Positions 44,911 to 55,212 of a DNA stretch of 64,000 nucleotides are shown piece by piece. Source of the stretch: Conus ventricosus (taxonomy: Eukaryota; Mollusca; Gastropoda; Neogastropoda; Conidae); contig CM031628.1 of NCBI GenBank assembly GCA_018398815.1, positions 8,876,972-8,940,971 on the forward strand, given 5' to 3'. The notes under the pieces were generated by a model. The model ran no database searches. It was given only the letters and a program-made list of their open reading frames with translations, and was not told where the DNA came from. Within the stretch, counting starts at the first letter, position 1. Each line of letters begins with the position of its first letter. The position numbers and the translations under genes are program-made.

Positions 44911-44999
44911 ATGGAAAGAATGAAGGAAGTAAGGAAATTGAAAAAACGATATTGAATGATACGGACTGCATGACACGGGAAACGACAGAATGAAGCGCC

Positions 45000-45135
45000 A
45001 GCTGGCAGCTCTTCAGTCGGCACTACCAAGGTAGGCAGCCCGTTGTGTAAACAAGTGTGGATTGTAAAGCGCTTAGAGCTTGGTCTCTTGCCGAGAATAG
45101 GCACTATGTAAGTATTTATTATAATAAGAATATAA
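45000..45135 (+). repeat. SINE-tail-like segment
   Basis: GTAAAGCGCTTAGAGCTTGG, then GAATAGGCACTATGTAAGTA and a TTATTATAATAA tail. This is the conserved 3' end found on many mollusc and other metazoan SINEs. A similar segment occurs at 46595-46670 (GAGTGCTTAGTCACTATC...). Confidence 0.65.
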
Positions 45136-45965
45136 TTTATAATATCTAAGTGTTAAATCTGAAATCTGAGCTGAATAGACTCCTCGTTGTGCTTTATCAG
45201 GAACACTGCTTCCAATCTTTTGGGGGCCTTTAACTCAAGCCTTACTTACATTGTCCACATATCATTATGCAGATAGACTGCTCAAATATTTTTTAGACAA
45301 TTCATTTCATGACAGATGAAAACGTTTCATGCTTTGTGGGTTTTTTTTCTTCTTTTTAAAATTTTTTTTATGGATTTCATTTTCATACCTACACATCTGT
45401 ACTTGTATAAGTTGTAAAATCATTGGATCAATTTTTCCTAAAGGTCTATTTCCAACAACAGCAACAAATGTTCTCATTTGTCATTTTACTTTTGAAAATA
45501 CCCAGGGTCCTAGCATGCACAAAGCAATTTCACTTTCTTGTTTACCGCTTAACCTTGTTTAAGATAGGAATATGATGCACGATTGTAACGTTGTGAAATT
45601 CATCGGTGTGTGACCTACGCACCTTCAGCATGGATTTTTGTTAGCTTGTATTTGTTTTCCCCAGAAATGTACAACTGCTTTTACATCTCCCTTACTTATC
45701 TTTGCTGGAACACTTCAAAAGTACAACTTGTGTTCAATGCTGAATAAAAATGTTGTCACGTGTGAAGGTTGACAACATTATCTGTTAAATCTTTGCATTT
45801 AAATTTCCGATGAATGTAGATGGTCAATGAATACATTGGTGTTTTTTGCAGCCCATGTCACAATGAGGACACAAACTTGGATCTTTGACCGTACATGCAA
45901 ACATACAATTAATTACCATCGCCTGTTACCCACCTCCTCTGCCCCACTCCCTCACCTGTACCCAT
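45136..45965. other. ETFB intron, nothing recognised
   Basis: A/T-rich unique sequence. Confidence 0.5.
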
Positions 45966-45968
45966 TTC

Positions 45969-46105
45969 ACACACACACACACACACAAAACACACACACT
46001 GACACACACACACACGCACACATACTCACACACACACACACAAACACAACACACACACACAAAACAAACACAACACATACAACACACACACATACACACA
46101 CATGC

Positions 46106-46143
<38 letters not shown>

Positions 46144-46191
46144 ACACACACACATACACACACACAAACACACACACATACACAAACACAC

Positions 46192-46241
<50 letters not shown>

Positions 46242-46418
46242 ACACAAACACACACACAAACCACACACACACGCACACACACACACACAAAACACACTCA
46301 CACAAACACACACACACACAACACACTCACACAAACACACACAACATACTCACACAAACACACACACAAACACGCACGCACACACACACAACACAAACAC
46401 ACACACACACACACACAG
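45969..46418. repeat. 450 bp (CA)n tract abutting an ETFB splice donor
   Basis: Near-continuous CA dinucleotides with occasional AACA, CATA and CGCA interruptions, ending about 5 bases from the donor of the exon at 46423-46580. In the pre-mRNA (minus strand) the intron begins GUGACUGUGUGUG and stays UG-rich for about 450 bases. Confidence 0.97.
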
Positions 46419-46422
46419 TCAC

Positions 46423-46580
46423 CTGGCACTGAGTGGGCCCGCAGGAGACGGCGATGATCTCGGATGCCAGCTTTTTCTCCTTCAAGCGCACGGCCCCTCC
46501 ACGGCGATCTCATCAAAGGGGTTCATACTGTGCTTCACCCCATCAGTCACTACGCCCGACTTGTCCGGCTTCACACGGAT
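46423..46580 (-). CDS. ETFB: ETFB second coding exon
   Basis: After acceptor CTCGTTTCAG the exon encodes [28 protein letters not shown], then [19 protein letters not shown] and PTQCQ before the donor CAG|GTGACT. These are the N-terminal blocks of ETFB just after the 'KRVIDYAVK' start that a first exon should supply. The exon is 158 bases. One A is missing within the Glu-Glu codons near 46500 (GAGGGGCC where GAGGAGGCC is expected), which breaks the frame. Since all other boundaries are phase 0 and every other exon is intact, an assembly error is likelier than a dead gene. No first exon is visible upstream in the window. Confidence 0.93.
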
Positions 46581-46589
46581 CTGAAACGA

Positions 46590-46990
46590 GAGCATGGGTT
46601 ATTGAGTGCTTAGTCACTATCCAAGGATAAGCACCATATTAAATATTCTCAATAATGATAATAATCATCACAAAATAAAAAAAACCATTTCTACCTGTTG
46701 TTCATGCCAAATTTTACTGCTTTAAAAATTGTAACTTTCTTCTCAGTATCTGATTGAAAATGAGATACATTTACACCACTTAACAAACTGTGTTCTTTTT
46801 TCATTTCTAATGGTAGTTTGTTTTTTTTAATCTGGTCTTCTTCTTCTTCTTCTTCCGTAAAGTCTCCACAATCAACAGGCTGATCATCATGAGAATGTGA
46901 AACAGGGGATCTGCTTAAAAAAAAAAACACACACACAAAAAACCCCACCTATTCTGCTTCCTATTTCTTAAGCACGAGATTACTCATATT
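46590..46990. repeat. SINE-tail-like segment and A/T-rich ETFB intron 1 start
   Basis: GGGTTATTGAGTGCTTAGTC with AAGGATAAGCACCATATTAA (about 46597-46650) is a diverged SINE-type 3' end. The rest is not recognised. Confidence 0.5.
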
Positions 46991-47034
46991 CATACCACAA
47001 AATGACACTCCCCACCTCTCATCCACTCAAACAA

Positions 47035-47200
47035 CGAGACAGATGTATGAAGAAGTCTACTGAAGAAGCCTGTTGATCCGTGACACAAATGTGTCAGGGG
47101 TTTTGGCATCAACAGTATCCTGGGGGAGGGAGTTCCAGTCCACAATTGTTCTTGGGAGGAACGACATCAGCCGGTAGTCGGTATCTGCATCTATTTGTGT
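47035..47200 (-). pseudogene. LINE reverse transcriptase C-terminal fragment
   Basis: An open minus-strand stretch reads QIDADTDYRLMSFLPRTIVD, WNSLPQDTVDAKTPDTF and RINRLLQ. The 'F-x-P-R-T-I-x-x-W-N-x-L-P' block is the hallmark C-terminal end of CR1/jockey-type LINE polymerases. Nothing upstream of it is left, so it is a strongly 5'-truncated insertion. Confidence 0.8.
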
Positions 47201-47254
47201 GAACTGCTGATTGTGACTTCATCTCTCTCTCTTCTTGGGAGGTTGGAGCTTTGG

Positions 47255-47257
<3 letters not shown>

Positions 47258-47332
<75 letters not shown>
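47258..47332. repeat. Poly-G (40 G) followed by (TG)n
   Basis: It is the longest uninterrupted G run in the window, joined directly to a (TG)17 tract. Confidence 0.95.
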
Positions 47333-47344
47333 AGGGGGTGGGGT

Positions 47345-48390
47345 GGGGGGAGGGGCAGGAGGACAAACTTTATCATAAAAACACATGACTCTCAAGATGT
47401 GGGCGATGAAAACTGTGCCATAACAACACATGAAATCTCAATCTGTCCTGACAGGACCAATGTGCTGAACATAATTAACACACACACATGTATACGTACT
47501 GCGTACACATTCTCTTACTTCACACGATGTAGACCTGTGTAAACATGCACGTGTGTGGCTGTACCAGAAAGGATTATCGGTGACCTAACGAGCAACGTTA
47601 GGCTATCACTATAAACATGTTCACCTTTTTGTCTTTCAGTCATCACACATCAATTTAATTGTTGCCTATTCCTTTCCCAGCTTACTTTGTCACTGGTCGT
47701 GATATAACTGTCACAGACTGACTCTGTAAAAGGTGAGATAGTGACGACCTACTCACCTACTCTAACGTATCATGATCGCTGCTAAACACAACTGTTGGTT
47801 ACTTCTCTTAGTCTTAGTCTTACTTGCTATTGCTAAGGTTACCGGTGTCACAGATTTAAAATGAACACTACTATTGCATTCAAACAGAAGTAATCAAAAT
47901 TCTATAAGCGGTTAGTACTCTGGGAATATCTTAACAAGACCTTCACGGCGTAGTCGATGACCCTCTTGCATCCTACAAGCACACGAAGTCCTGACATTCT
48001 CGATCGGAAAAGTCGACTGCTACACTCCAGTCCTTGATGAAATGAGGACACTGAACTTTGTCCCTCTAATACGGAACTAAGATCGATTCCAGCGATGGCT
48101 GTGATGAATTTCCTCTAATGAAATCAACGTCGAGTGCCAGTGAATTGAAAAAAATATAACAAAGATTTCGCTTCACTGATCAAATTGAATTATTGTGACG
48201 CTAAACAGGATTTCATACGAAACTAAACTTGGTAAAGTAAGGGACTGCATTCATTAGACCCGATTTCAGACTGAACATCGCAAGGAGTTGTCTCCCATGG
48301 ACTCTTAAGCCTTCTCTCTCTCTGTTCTCAAAAATCAATGTCACCTGTCATATTCGTGGCAATGAGGTGGTTGATTGACAACAAACTAAC
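47345..48390. other. No recognisable gene
   Basis: Unique-looking sequence, presumably ETFB intron 1 or upstream flank. No exon with the expected ETFB N-terminus is seen. Confidence 0.5.
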
Positions 48391-48394
48391 TTTT

Positions 48395-48813
48395 GATTTC
48401 AACACTGCAGCTATTCATAAGAAATGTCAGCCCAGGTTTACTGTTAGCAAAAGCTGCGCTCACTCCATGTAAACTCAAAAATCCTGCACAATTTTACAGA
48501 TGTTTTATTGAATCTGTTTTAACCTTCGGCTTCTTGTGCTGGTTTGGCGGGCTCAATGTGAAAAAAGAATGTGTTGAACAAGACTGTGAATGTGTGCGGG
48601 AAAGTTGTGGTGAAAGGCAAGCGAGCATGAGTGAACTGTATGAGAAGCAGCAGTACGAAATGCAAAGGAAATTGCAAAAGACTCCTCACATGTCCTGGCC
48701 CATAATTATGAACTGCTGCCATCTGGCCGACGGTTCAGGATGCCAACGGTCCGATTGGTCACAACAAAAGAGAGTTTTATCCCAATGTCTATATCCCTTC
48801 TCAACAAGCAATA

Positions 48814-48815
<2 letters not shown>
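48395..48815 (+). pseudogene. LINE reverse transcriptase C-terminal fragment
   Basis: It begins in one frame (FYRCFIESVLTFGFLCWFGG near 48495-48555) and finishes in others (ASMSELYEKQ near 48625; RRFRMPTVRLV and ESFIPMSISLLNKQ ending near 48814). These are consecutive C-terminal blocks of an RTE/Rex-like non-LTR polymerase. At least two frame shifts are present. The coding end passes directly into a (TG)n tract. It is in opposite orientation to, and of a different family from, the fragment at 47.1 kb. Confidence 0.8.
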
Positions 48816-48816
<1 letters not shown>

Positions 48817-48885
<69 letters not shown>

Positions 48886-48993
48886 CGCGCGCACGGGAAG
48901 GGGGGGGGCAAAGGGAGAGGGGGTGGGGTGGGGACGTAAACATATATATGTATGTATATGTGCCACTATGTGCGTGTTGTGATTGAATAAATG

Positions 48994-49059
<66 letters not shown>

Positions 49060-49060
49060 T
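48817..49060. repeat. (TG)n tracts at LINE end
   Basis: TG runs at 48817-48892 (ending in CGCGCG-type interruptions) and 48990-49058, separated by G-rich sequence. Confidence 0.95.
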
Positions 49061-49218
49061 ATGGTTGTTTACTAAAGGTTTTTTTTTTACTGTTCTTTGC
49101 CATAATTATTCACTTAACTGCCTTTTTATATTCTGCATTTTTATCATTTGCGTGCAACAATGAAAATTTGATTTGATTAAGGCATGGTTGTTACCGACTG
49201 TTCTATTATTCTTATGTT

Positions 49219-49276
49219 AATTAATTTATCTATTCATGTGTGTGTGCATGTGTGTGTGCGCATGTATGTGAGTATA

Positions 49277-49360
<84 letters not shown>

Positions 49361-49369
49361 CATGCGTAT

Positions 49370-49435
<66 letters not shown>

Positions 49436-49436
49436 T
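49219..49436. repeat. (TG)n microsatellite, ~215 bp
   Basis: Two long TG runs (49278-49357 and 49373-49434) separated by a short ATGCATGCGTATAAG interruption. Confidence 0.97.
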
Positions 49437-49827
49437 GTCTACATGTATGAGGTTTTACATTATAACTAAATTGATTTTGTTGGGATGTTGTTGTTGAGTT
49501 ACCCTACTTGTTTATTGTTGCAGAGTTACCCTACTTGTTTATTGTTCATTGTTTTTCATGTTTATTTATGTCACTAAAGTATAGTTAGTCAGCAGCACGA
49601 TTGTAATTTCTCAGAATTGAGATATAAAGTATTCTTGTATCTTGTCTCTTGATCAACCTGCCAAGAGCGCCACAAAGGAAAAGTTGGGCAGGTTGCCAAT
49701 CCCTCACACTGATCTGAAAACTGAAACACAGGCTTATGTCAAAGACCTCTAGCAAGAGGAATGGAACTCGCAGACGGATAACAAATTGTGCAAAATCCGT
49801 CCAAACCTGAAAGAGTTTTTACCATGT

Positions 49828-49960
49828 TCCCTTCCCGAAGTTGGAGTATGGCTGCCTTAATGGCGGGAATAAAAAAAAAAACCCGGTTATACACACAAAA
49901 CTCCACTCCCTGTGTTGGTAGATGGGATTAATACTTGCTGTCTATACAAAAAGTGTCCGC
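49828..49960 (+). mobile_element. SINE, 5' part, split by LTR retrotransposon
   Basis: GGAGTATGGCTGCCTTAATG, CTCCACTCCCTGTGTTGGTA and GATGGGATTAATACTTGCTG match the core and 3' body of the SINE at 22520-22967. The sequence stops at AGTGTCCGCAGGAC, exactly where the LTR element begins. Its missing tail (TATCAGCCTGCATACGCAGA followed by GAAGAAAAAAAATG) resumes at 56794. Confidence 0.85.
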
Positions 49961-49965
49961 AGGAC

Positions 49966-51542
49966 TGTCAACCTCGGTGTAATGTCAGTGGAGGAAGGAC
50001 TAGCGCACAGCCCAAACACACTCACAGCTTGCTTACGATCTCATTCATATATCATGCATTCGTCACATCAAACCACTAGTAAAGTCTATAACTTTACTAC
50101 ACATGTTCATAGAATGAAACATCAATGCATATGGAATCAAACAAAATAAAACATTCTCTCTTTCCTGAACTTCACAAAATCATTTATCTAAAACATCATT
50201 AACTAACCCGGGTATAAACAGATTTCTACTTTACCTGGCCAGGTGATCTTAACTATTCACGAATCACTGTCTTTTCTTTTCTTTTCTTTTTCTTTTCACT
50301 GTCACTTTCACAACACGACACAACTGCCGGCACTGGTGTTGGTCTGATGGCGCCTGGTCAGGTGAGACTGTTGGCGTTGGTCTGTGGTTCTGCTTGGCGA
50401 AGTGACGCTGCCAGGTATGAGGTCGAACCCCCGGTTAGGGTAGAACAGTGACTATCAACATCGATCTGTTCTCCTTTCTTTCTTCCTGCATTAACGCATT
50501 GCACTCTCTCTCTCTCTCTCTCTTCTAGTCTGCTCTTATCAAATGGACATGGTTGCTTTTCTTTTCTTTTTTCTTTCTTTCTTTTCTTCTTCATAAATTA
50601 GCAACTCTCTCTCTCTCTCCACATCTCTCCTCAGTCCTTCCTCTGCAGACTATCTCATGCTAATCTCTCAACTTGGTTCTCTTCTCTCCTCATCTCTCTC
50701 TCTGCCCTTCTCTCCTGCAGAGCTCCACTCAGAACCTCTCTCTCCCTCTCTCTCTGTTCGTTCTTCCCCTCGTTTTCCTCTCCTCTCTTCATCTCTCTGC
50801 CTTTTCCCTCGTGCAGAGACTACACCTAAAACCTCCTCATCTCTCTGTCTCTGTTCGTTCTCATCTCCCTGCCTTCCTGTAGGCGAGAGCCTACTCTCCG
50901 AACTTCCCCTCTCTCTCTCTCTGTCTGTTCGTTTTTTTCTCCCCCTCTCTCTCTCACTCACACATTCCTTTATGCTCTAACCCCGTGTCCAAGGGCCAGT
51001 ACCATTGGTCAGTATTTTTACCCTTGATCCCCGAAGTTGTCTCCCTCTAATTCCATTGGACATTCACATCACGACAGTCCCGTCTACACGCCTTACTCTC
51101 TGGGGTGGTCAATTGGTCATTTAATTGATTAGCTAGATTTCACCCCCACCACACACTACCTTTCCCCCCCTTTCCTACTTAACTGGTGCCGTGTGGACAC
51201 TGGTCACTCTAAAGTGGCTAGCTGAGTCTGGGTGGGCACCACGATGTCTAAACTAAAAATGACGCTGGTTCACAAATTGGCCGATAAGGCAGGCCCAGGT
51301 ACTGAGGTCCGTCTGGGCAGACATCGAGGCGTCGGTCAAAGCCGCTTAGTCAGTCTGGGTGGGTCGGACCGTCTCGGTGAAACCTCTCCACTAAGCTTAA
51401 TTGGCCGGACCCGACCTATGGGCCCGTCTTTCTGACCCCCTAGAATGTTTGAGTTTGGACTTAGGTCGAACAATTGGCTGGCGACTCCCAAGTTAGGTTG
51501 TTTCCCCAAGTTAGGTTGTTTAAATTTTTTTTGTCCGTGACA
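49966..51542 (-). repeat. 3' LTR (low-coordinate copy)
   Basis: 1577 bp, collinear with 55213-56788. It contains CT-rich tracts at 50500-50960. The differences between the two LTRs are mostly single-base indels in homopolymers, so substitution-based dating would need cleaned sequence. Confidence 0.93.
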
Positions 51543-52118
51543 ATTTCCCCTTGCAAAAGACCATGCTCCGCATTGTCTCAAAACAACGGTACAAAAAAGA
51601 CAACAACCGAATTTGCTGACACACAGCTACACGCGCAAAGTTTAAAAAAAACATACTTTACAACAACGGTTTATAAGTTATAAAATATATCATTAGTGAA
51701 TACCACTCCAATGAGTTATCATTGACGTGCGCTCTTGCGTTATTTCAACTCATTCTATAACGACCTCTGTGCACACTTATGCAATTCCCCACCTGCGGAT
51801 TTGCCATCTCCCCTTTTCACAATTCTTATGAAAAGCACAATATATATGATCGCGATCCATGACACTTCACTGAGGAATCTCCATCCTCACTTATTGCAAA
51901 TAATGCATCACTACACAAGCGACTGTATGCTCCAAGCATAACTACATTCACATGAACAAGTCTCACAAAGAAAATATAAACAAGTCTCACACAAAAAAAA
52001 AATATGAACCATAGCCAACTGGGAATGAACCCATATCCAATCAACATAACTGGAAATCAACACATATTATCAACAAAGCCACCCCGGATATGACTGACTT
52101 CCTCTGAGTTGCAGCTTG

Positions 52119-52800
52119 CTAGACTACACGACTTAAATAGTCAGCTCCGACATTCTGTCGACCGGGAATGTACTGCACTCGATACCTGTAGGGCTGCAGT
52201 GCCATTGCCCAACGCAGAACCCTGCTGTTTTTCAACTGCGCCTCCTGCAGGAATTTGAGTGGTTGATGATCCGTCTCGATCACGAACTCCTTCCCATACA
52301 AGTATTTGTGGAACTTCTGCACGGCCCACACAACAGCTAAACACTCCTTCTCCACCGTTGCGTACCCTTCTTCACACTTTGTCAACTTCCTGCTAGCGTA
52401 TCTCACAGGAAACTCGACTCCTTCATGCTCCTGTAACAATACTGCACCTATCCCACCACCTGACGCATCTGTCCGCAACAAAAATGGTTTGGACATATCT
52501 GGTAGCTTCAAGATGGGACGGGAACCTAGTCTTTCCAACACCGTCTGCAGTGCTTGCTCTGCAGCGTCTGACCACTCGACCACTGCCGGTTTCCCTGCCT
52601 TGATCAAATCACTGAGAGGACTCGTGATTGCAGCAAAGTTTGGGACAAACTCCCTATAGAACCCAAAAAAACCTAGCAGACTCCTGACTTCTGTTTTGGT
52701 CTTTGGCCTCTCTGAATTCATCATCTTCTCCACCTTTCCTCTTTCCGGCTGCTTTGTGTCGCCTCCGACAACAAAACCTAGGAACTCCTACTGTCTAGCC
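52119..52800 (-). pseudogene. Retrotransposon RT C-terminal part and RNase H
   Basis: The minus-strand frame starts within the RT thumb (EFLGFVVGG just upstream of an ATG at 52733, then RSLLGFFGFYREFVPNFA). It continues into RNase H with LRTDASGGGIGAVLLQ, YATVEKECLAVVWAVQKFHK, and FVIETDHQPLKFL, ending YIPGRQNVGADYLSRVV. The RNase H catalytic Asp/Glu/Asp residues are present. The fingers and palm of RT, including the YxDD motif, are absent. A stop codon interrupts just before EFLGF. After the stop only about 580 bases remain to the LTR, with no integrase following. Confidence 0.92.
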
Positions 52801-52899
52801 TTCTTACAGTGACGCATCCCCGTATGACTCTTCTCCTGGAAACTTAGACAACAAAATCTCCCCTTCTTCTGCTGGGTCTCTTTCACCTCATCAATGATT

Positions 52900-53216
52900 G
52901 CTGCTGCGCAATGAAATCATCAAAGACTCGGTCAGCCGTTTTAACCGGTGCCGAGATGACTCGCCATGAGCGACTCGTGACCCACTGACATGACAGTGTC
53001 ACGATAACATGCGGGTACCTCTAACTGAGTGGTCACCTTACCTGTCTTCCCCTTGGTGAACACTCGGTACAACAGCCCGCCTTTCACAAGAAACTCTGTC
53101 TCACCTCCTCTAACCTCCTGTTTCTCTCCACCTCTTGCCAACTCCCAAGACTTCACGAGCGAAGGGTCTTGTTCCTGTGCTGCCCTAAACTCATCAGGCG
53201 ACACGTCTATGCCCAC
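52900..53216 (-). pseudogene. Integrase N-terminal (zinc-binding) segment, truncated
   Basis: The minus-strand frame reads DEFRAAQEQDPSLVKSWELA, then GGLLYRVFTKGKTGKV, VPACYRDTVMSVGHESLMAS, and HLGTG. A one-base insertion follows, after which KTADRVFDDF can be read. The G-H-E-S...A-S-H-L-G pattern is the H-x3-4-H start of the integrase HHCC domain of Ty3/Gypsy elements. The two cysteines and the D,D,E core are missing. It lies between protease and RT, not after RNase H. Confidence 0.8.
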
Positions 53217-53289
53217 TTCCTTCCTGGAACAACTAAGGGTTTTAACAACCTTTTTCCTCCTTCTTGCTCCGTGTCTGAACTGCTGCCCC

Positions 53290-53570
53290 TGTAGCAGTCA
53301 ACAACTCAGGATCCCCTGGATCCCTTGCACCTGGAATATTTCCGATGATCAAGTCGTGAAGGGGTTTCTCCATCACCAACGCAGACAACTCGCCGAAATA
53401 AGGGGTACGTACTTCTATCTTAGCAACTGGAAACTCCCCACAGTGCCATCGATTAGAGTACAGGTCTGGATTTGCCCTGTCAAATCCCCTTTATCGACCA
53501 GCGTTGTTCGTACTACCCCGCATGAACAACCAGTGTCTCGTAACACTTTCACCTCCGCTGGCCAATCCAC
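53290..53570 (-). pseudogene. Retrotransposon aspartic protease
   Basis: The minus-strand frame reads AEVKVLRDTGCSCGVVRTTL with the D-T-G catalytic triad, then LIDGTVGSFQ and HDLIIGNIPGA, the 'LIIGN' flap-to-helix block of retroviral-type proteases. It overlaps the end of Gag in another frame, so either a programmed shift or an indel joins them. Confidence 0.85.
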
Positions 53571-54815
53571 CCTTCTTCCACTGGTAACGAACCACTCAGC
53601 CTAGTGCCTCCATCCCTGACACTGACTGCTGTCCCAGTGCTAGCCATAGGCTGCACTCCACCCTCTTCAGACTGAATCCCTTTTGGTTCCACTGCAGGTC
53701 GTTTCCCTTGACGACCCTTATCCACCTCTTGCAAGGCTGCTGCCTTCTGGAACCTCATGCGACAATCCCTCGCCACATGTCCCTTCCTGTGACAAATGAA
53801 ACACCTAATGTCCCTTTGCCCTTCCTTCTGCCCCACCACTGGGTTTGCAGACTTTGCAGAAAACTCTCCTAGTCTCCTTGCACTCTTCTCACCTGTGCCT
53901 AGCACCCGTTTCTCCTGCACCTTAGTGCCCAAACGTGCCTCTCTATACACCTCTGCGAACTTCAACAACTCCCCTGCTGTCTCTGGCTGTCTCTCTTTCA
54001 AATGTATAGTTAACTCGGGGCCGCAACCTGACAAAATCTGTTCTTTCATAACTAGCTCTTTCAATTCAGCAAACTCCTTCTTCGTACCACTCAACTCTAA
54101 CCATTTATCAAAATAGTGATCTAGACGTGCACCAAACTGAGTGTACGTCTCACCTGCTTGTAATTTAGCTGAACGAAATTTCTTCCTGAATCCTTCCTCT
54201 GTGAGGTCAAACCCTTTCATCAGCGATTCCTTCACAGCGCCGAAATCAGACTGTTGTTCTGCGGGTAACGCAGTGAAAATTTGTAATGCCTTACCCGTCA
54301 GTAACGCCGACAAAATGACTGCCCACTCTTCTGAAGGCCAACCCTGACTGGCCGCAAACGTTTCGAAACGACTGATGTATGCATCAATCGAATCGGGCCC
54401 TTCCGAGAATTTTGGCAACTTGGGTCGGGGGCATAGCTACGCACAGAGTCACTGGAAACTGAACTACCATCCTCGGTGGTCTCCCTTTGTATTCTCACTT
54501 TCTCTAATTCTAACTGAACCTTTAATCTTTCCGTTTCCTGCGCTTCCTTTACTCTGTTTCCTGCGTTTTCCCTAGCCTGATTATCATTAGCCTGAATCCT
54601 TAATCTTTCTGTTTCCTGCGTAACCTGGTTTTCATTAGCCTGAATCCTTAATCTTCTGTTTCCTGCCCTCTACTGCAATACGGCGTCTTTTCCGCGCGTT
54701 AAATCTCTTTCCATCTTTTGTTGTTCTCAACGAACGCACGCAACTCATCCCCCGATAACCTAGATCACAGCGACGCTCACAAGTTGTTCAACGGGGTGTT
54801 CTTTTCTTCCGCCAT
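53549..54815 (-). pseudogene. Retrotransposon Gag with CCHC zinc knuckle
   Basis: The start ATG is taken at 54813-54815 (MAEEKNTPLNNL). After broken frames, a 289-codon open stretch (53549-54418) covers the capsid-like region: ISRFETFAASQGWPSEEWA, LTGKALQIFTALP, and FDLTEEGFRKKF. A nucleocapsid knuckle CFICHRKGHVARDC (C-x2-C-x4-H-x4-C) follows. One C appears to be missing near 54425, where an upstream frame (QRETTEDGSSVSSDSVRSYA) would join. Gag assembles the particle and binds the element RNA. Confidence 0.9.
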
Positions 54816-55212
54816 TGTATCTCTTTCTTTTTTTTTTTTTTTTTTGAACAAATTTTATTACTAGACAGCCAAACTGGGGGTTTACCGACACGGTGACGTA
54901 ATAGCACAATCCTATGAATGATAATATTGCTTGGGACAACGTATTAGTTTTTAAAAACCCCCAGCGCCTGACCCAACTATGAGAGCGAATATGGGTAATC
55001 TGTGCGAAATGAGTACTCTGGGCTGAAATGCCAAGCCTAGTATTAACTATCTTGAAGAAATTTCCAAAGCCTAGTATTTAACTATCTTGGGAACATACAG
55101 TAAGACAACCCCTTGTCTTAGGATTACAATACTTGAATCCACCCATTCCCTCTCTGAGAAGTTGAACAATTATAATAAATGGCCAAATATCCTGGCAGGC
55201 TCGCCAATAAAT
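54816..55212. other. Retrotransposon leader with primer-binding site
   Basis: Untranslated leader between the 5' LTR (55213-56788, minus sense) and Gag. It contains a T-rich run (54829-54845) and, next to the LTR, the primer-binding-site candidate in GCCAATAAAT context. Confidence 0.7.

Noticed and set aside
45885..46584. His/Thr-rich proteins of up to 190 residues
   Set aside because: Translation of a (CA)n microsatellite running into an antisense ETFB exon.
50657..50980. Leu/Ser-rich membrane-like protein
   Set aside because: It lies in the CT-rich part of an LTR and recurs at 55797-56273 in the other LTR. It is low complexity, not a transmembrane protein.
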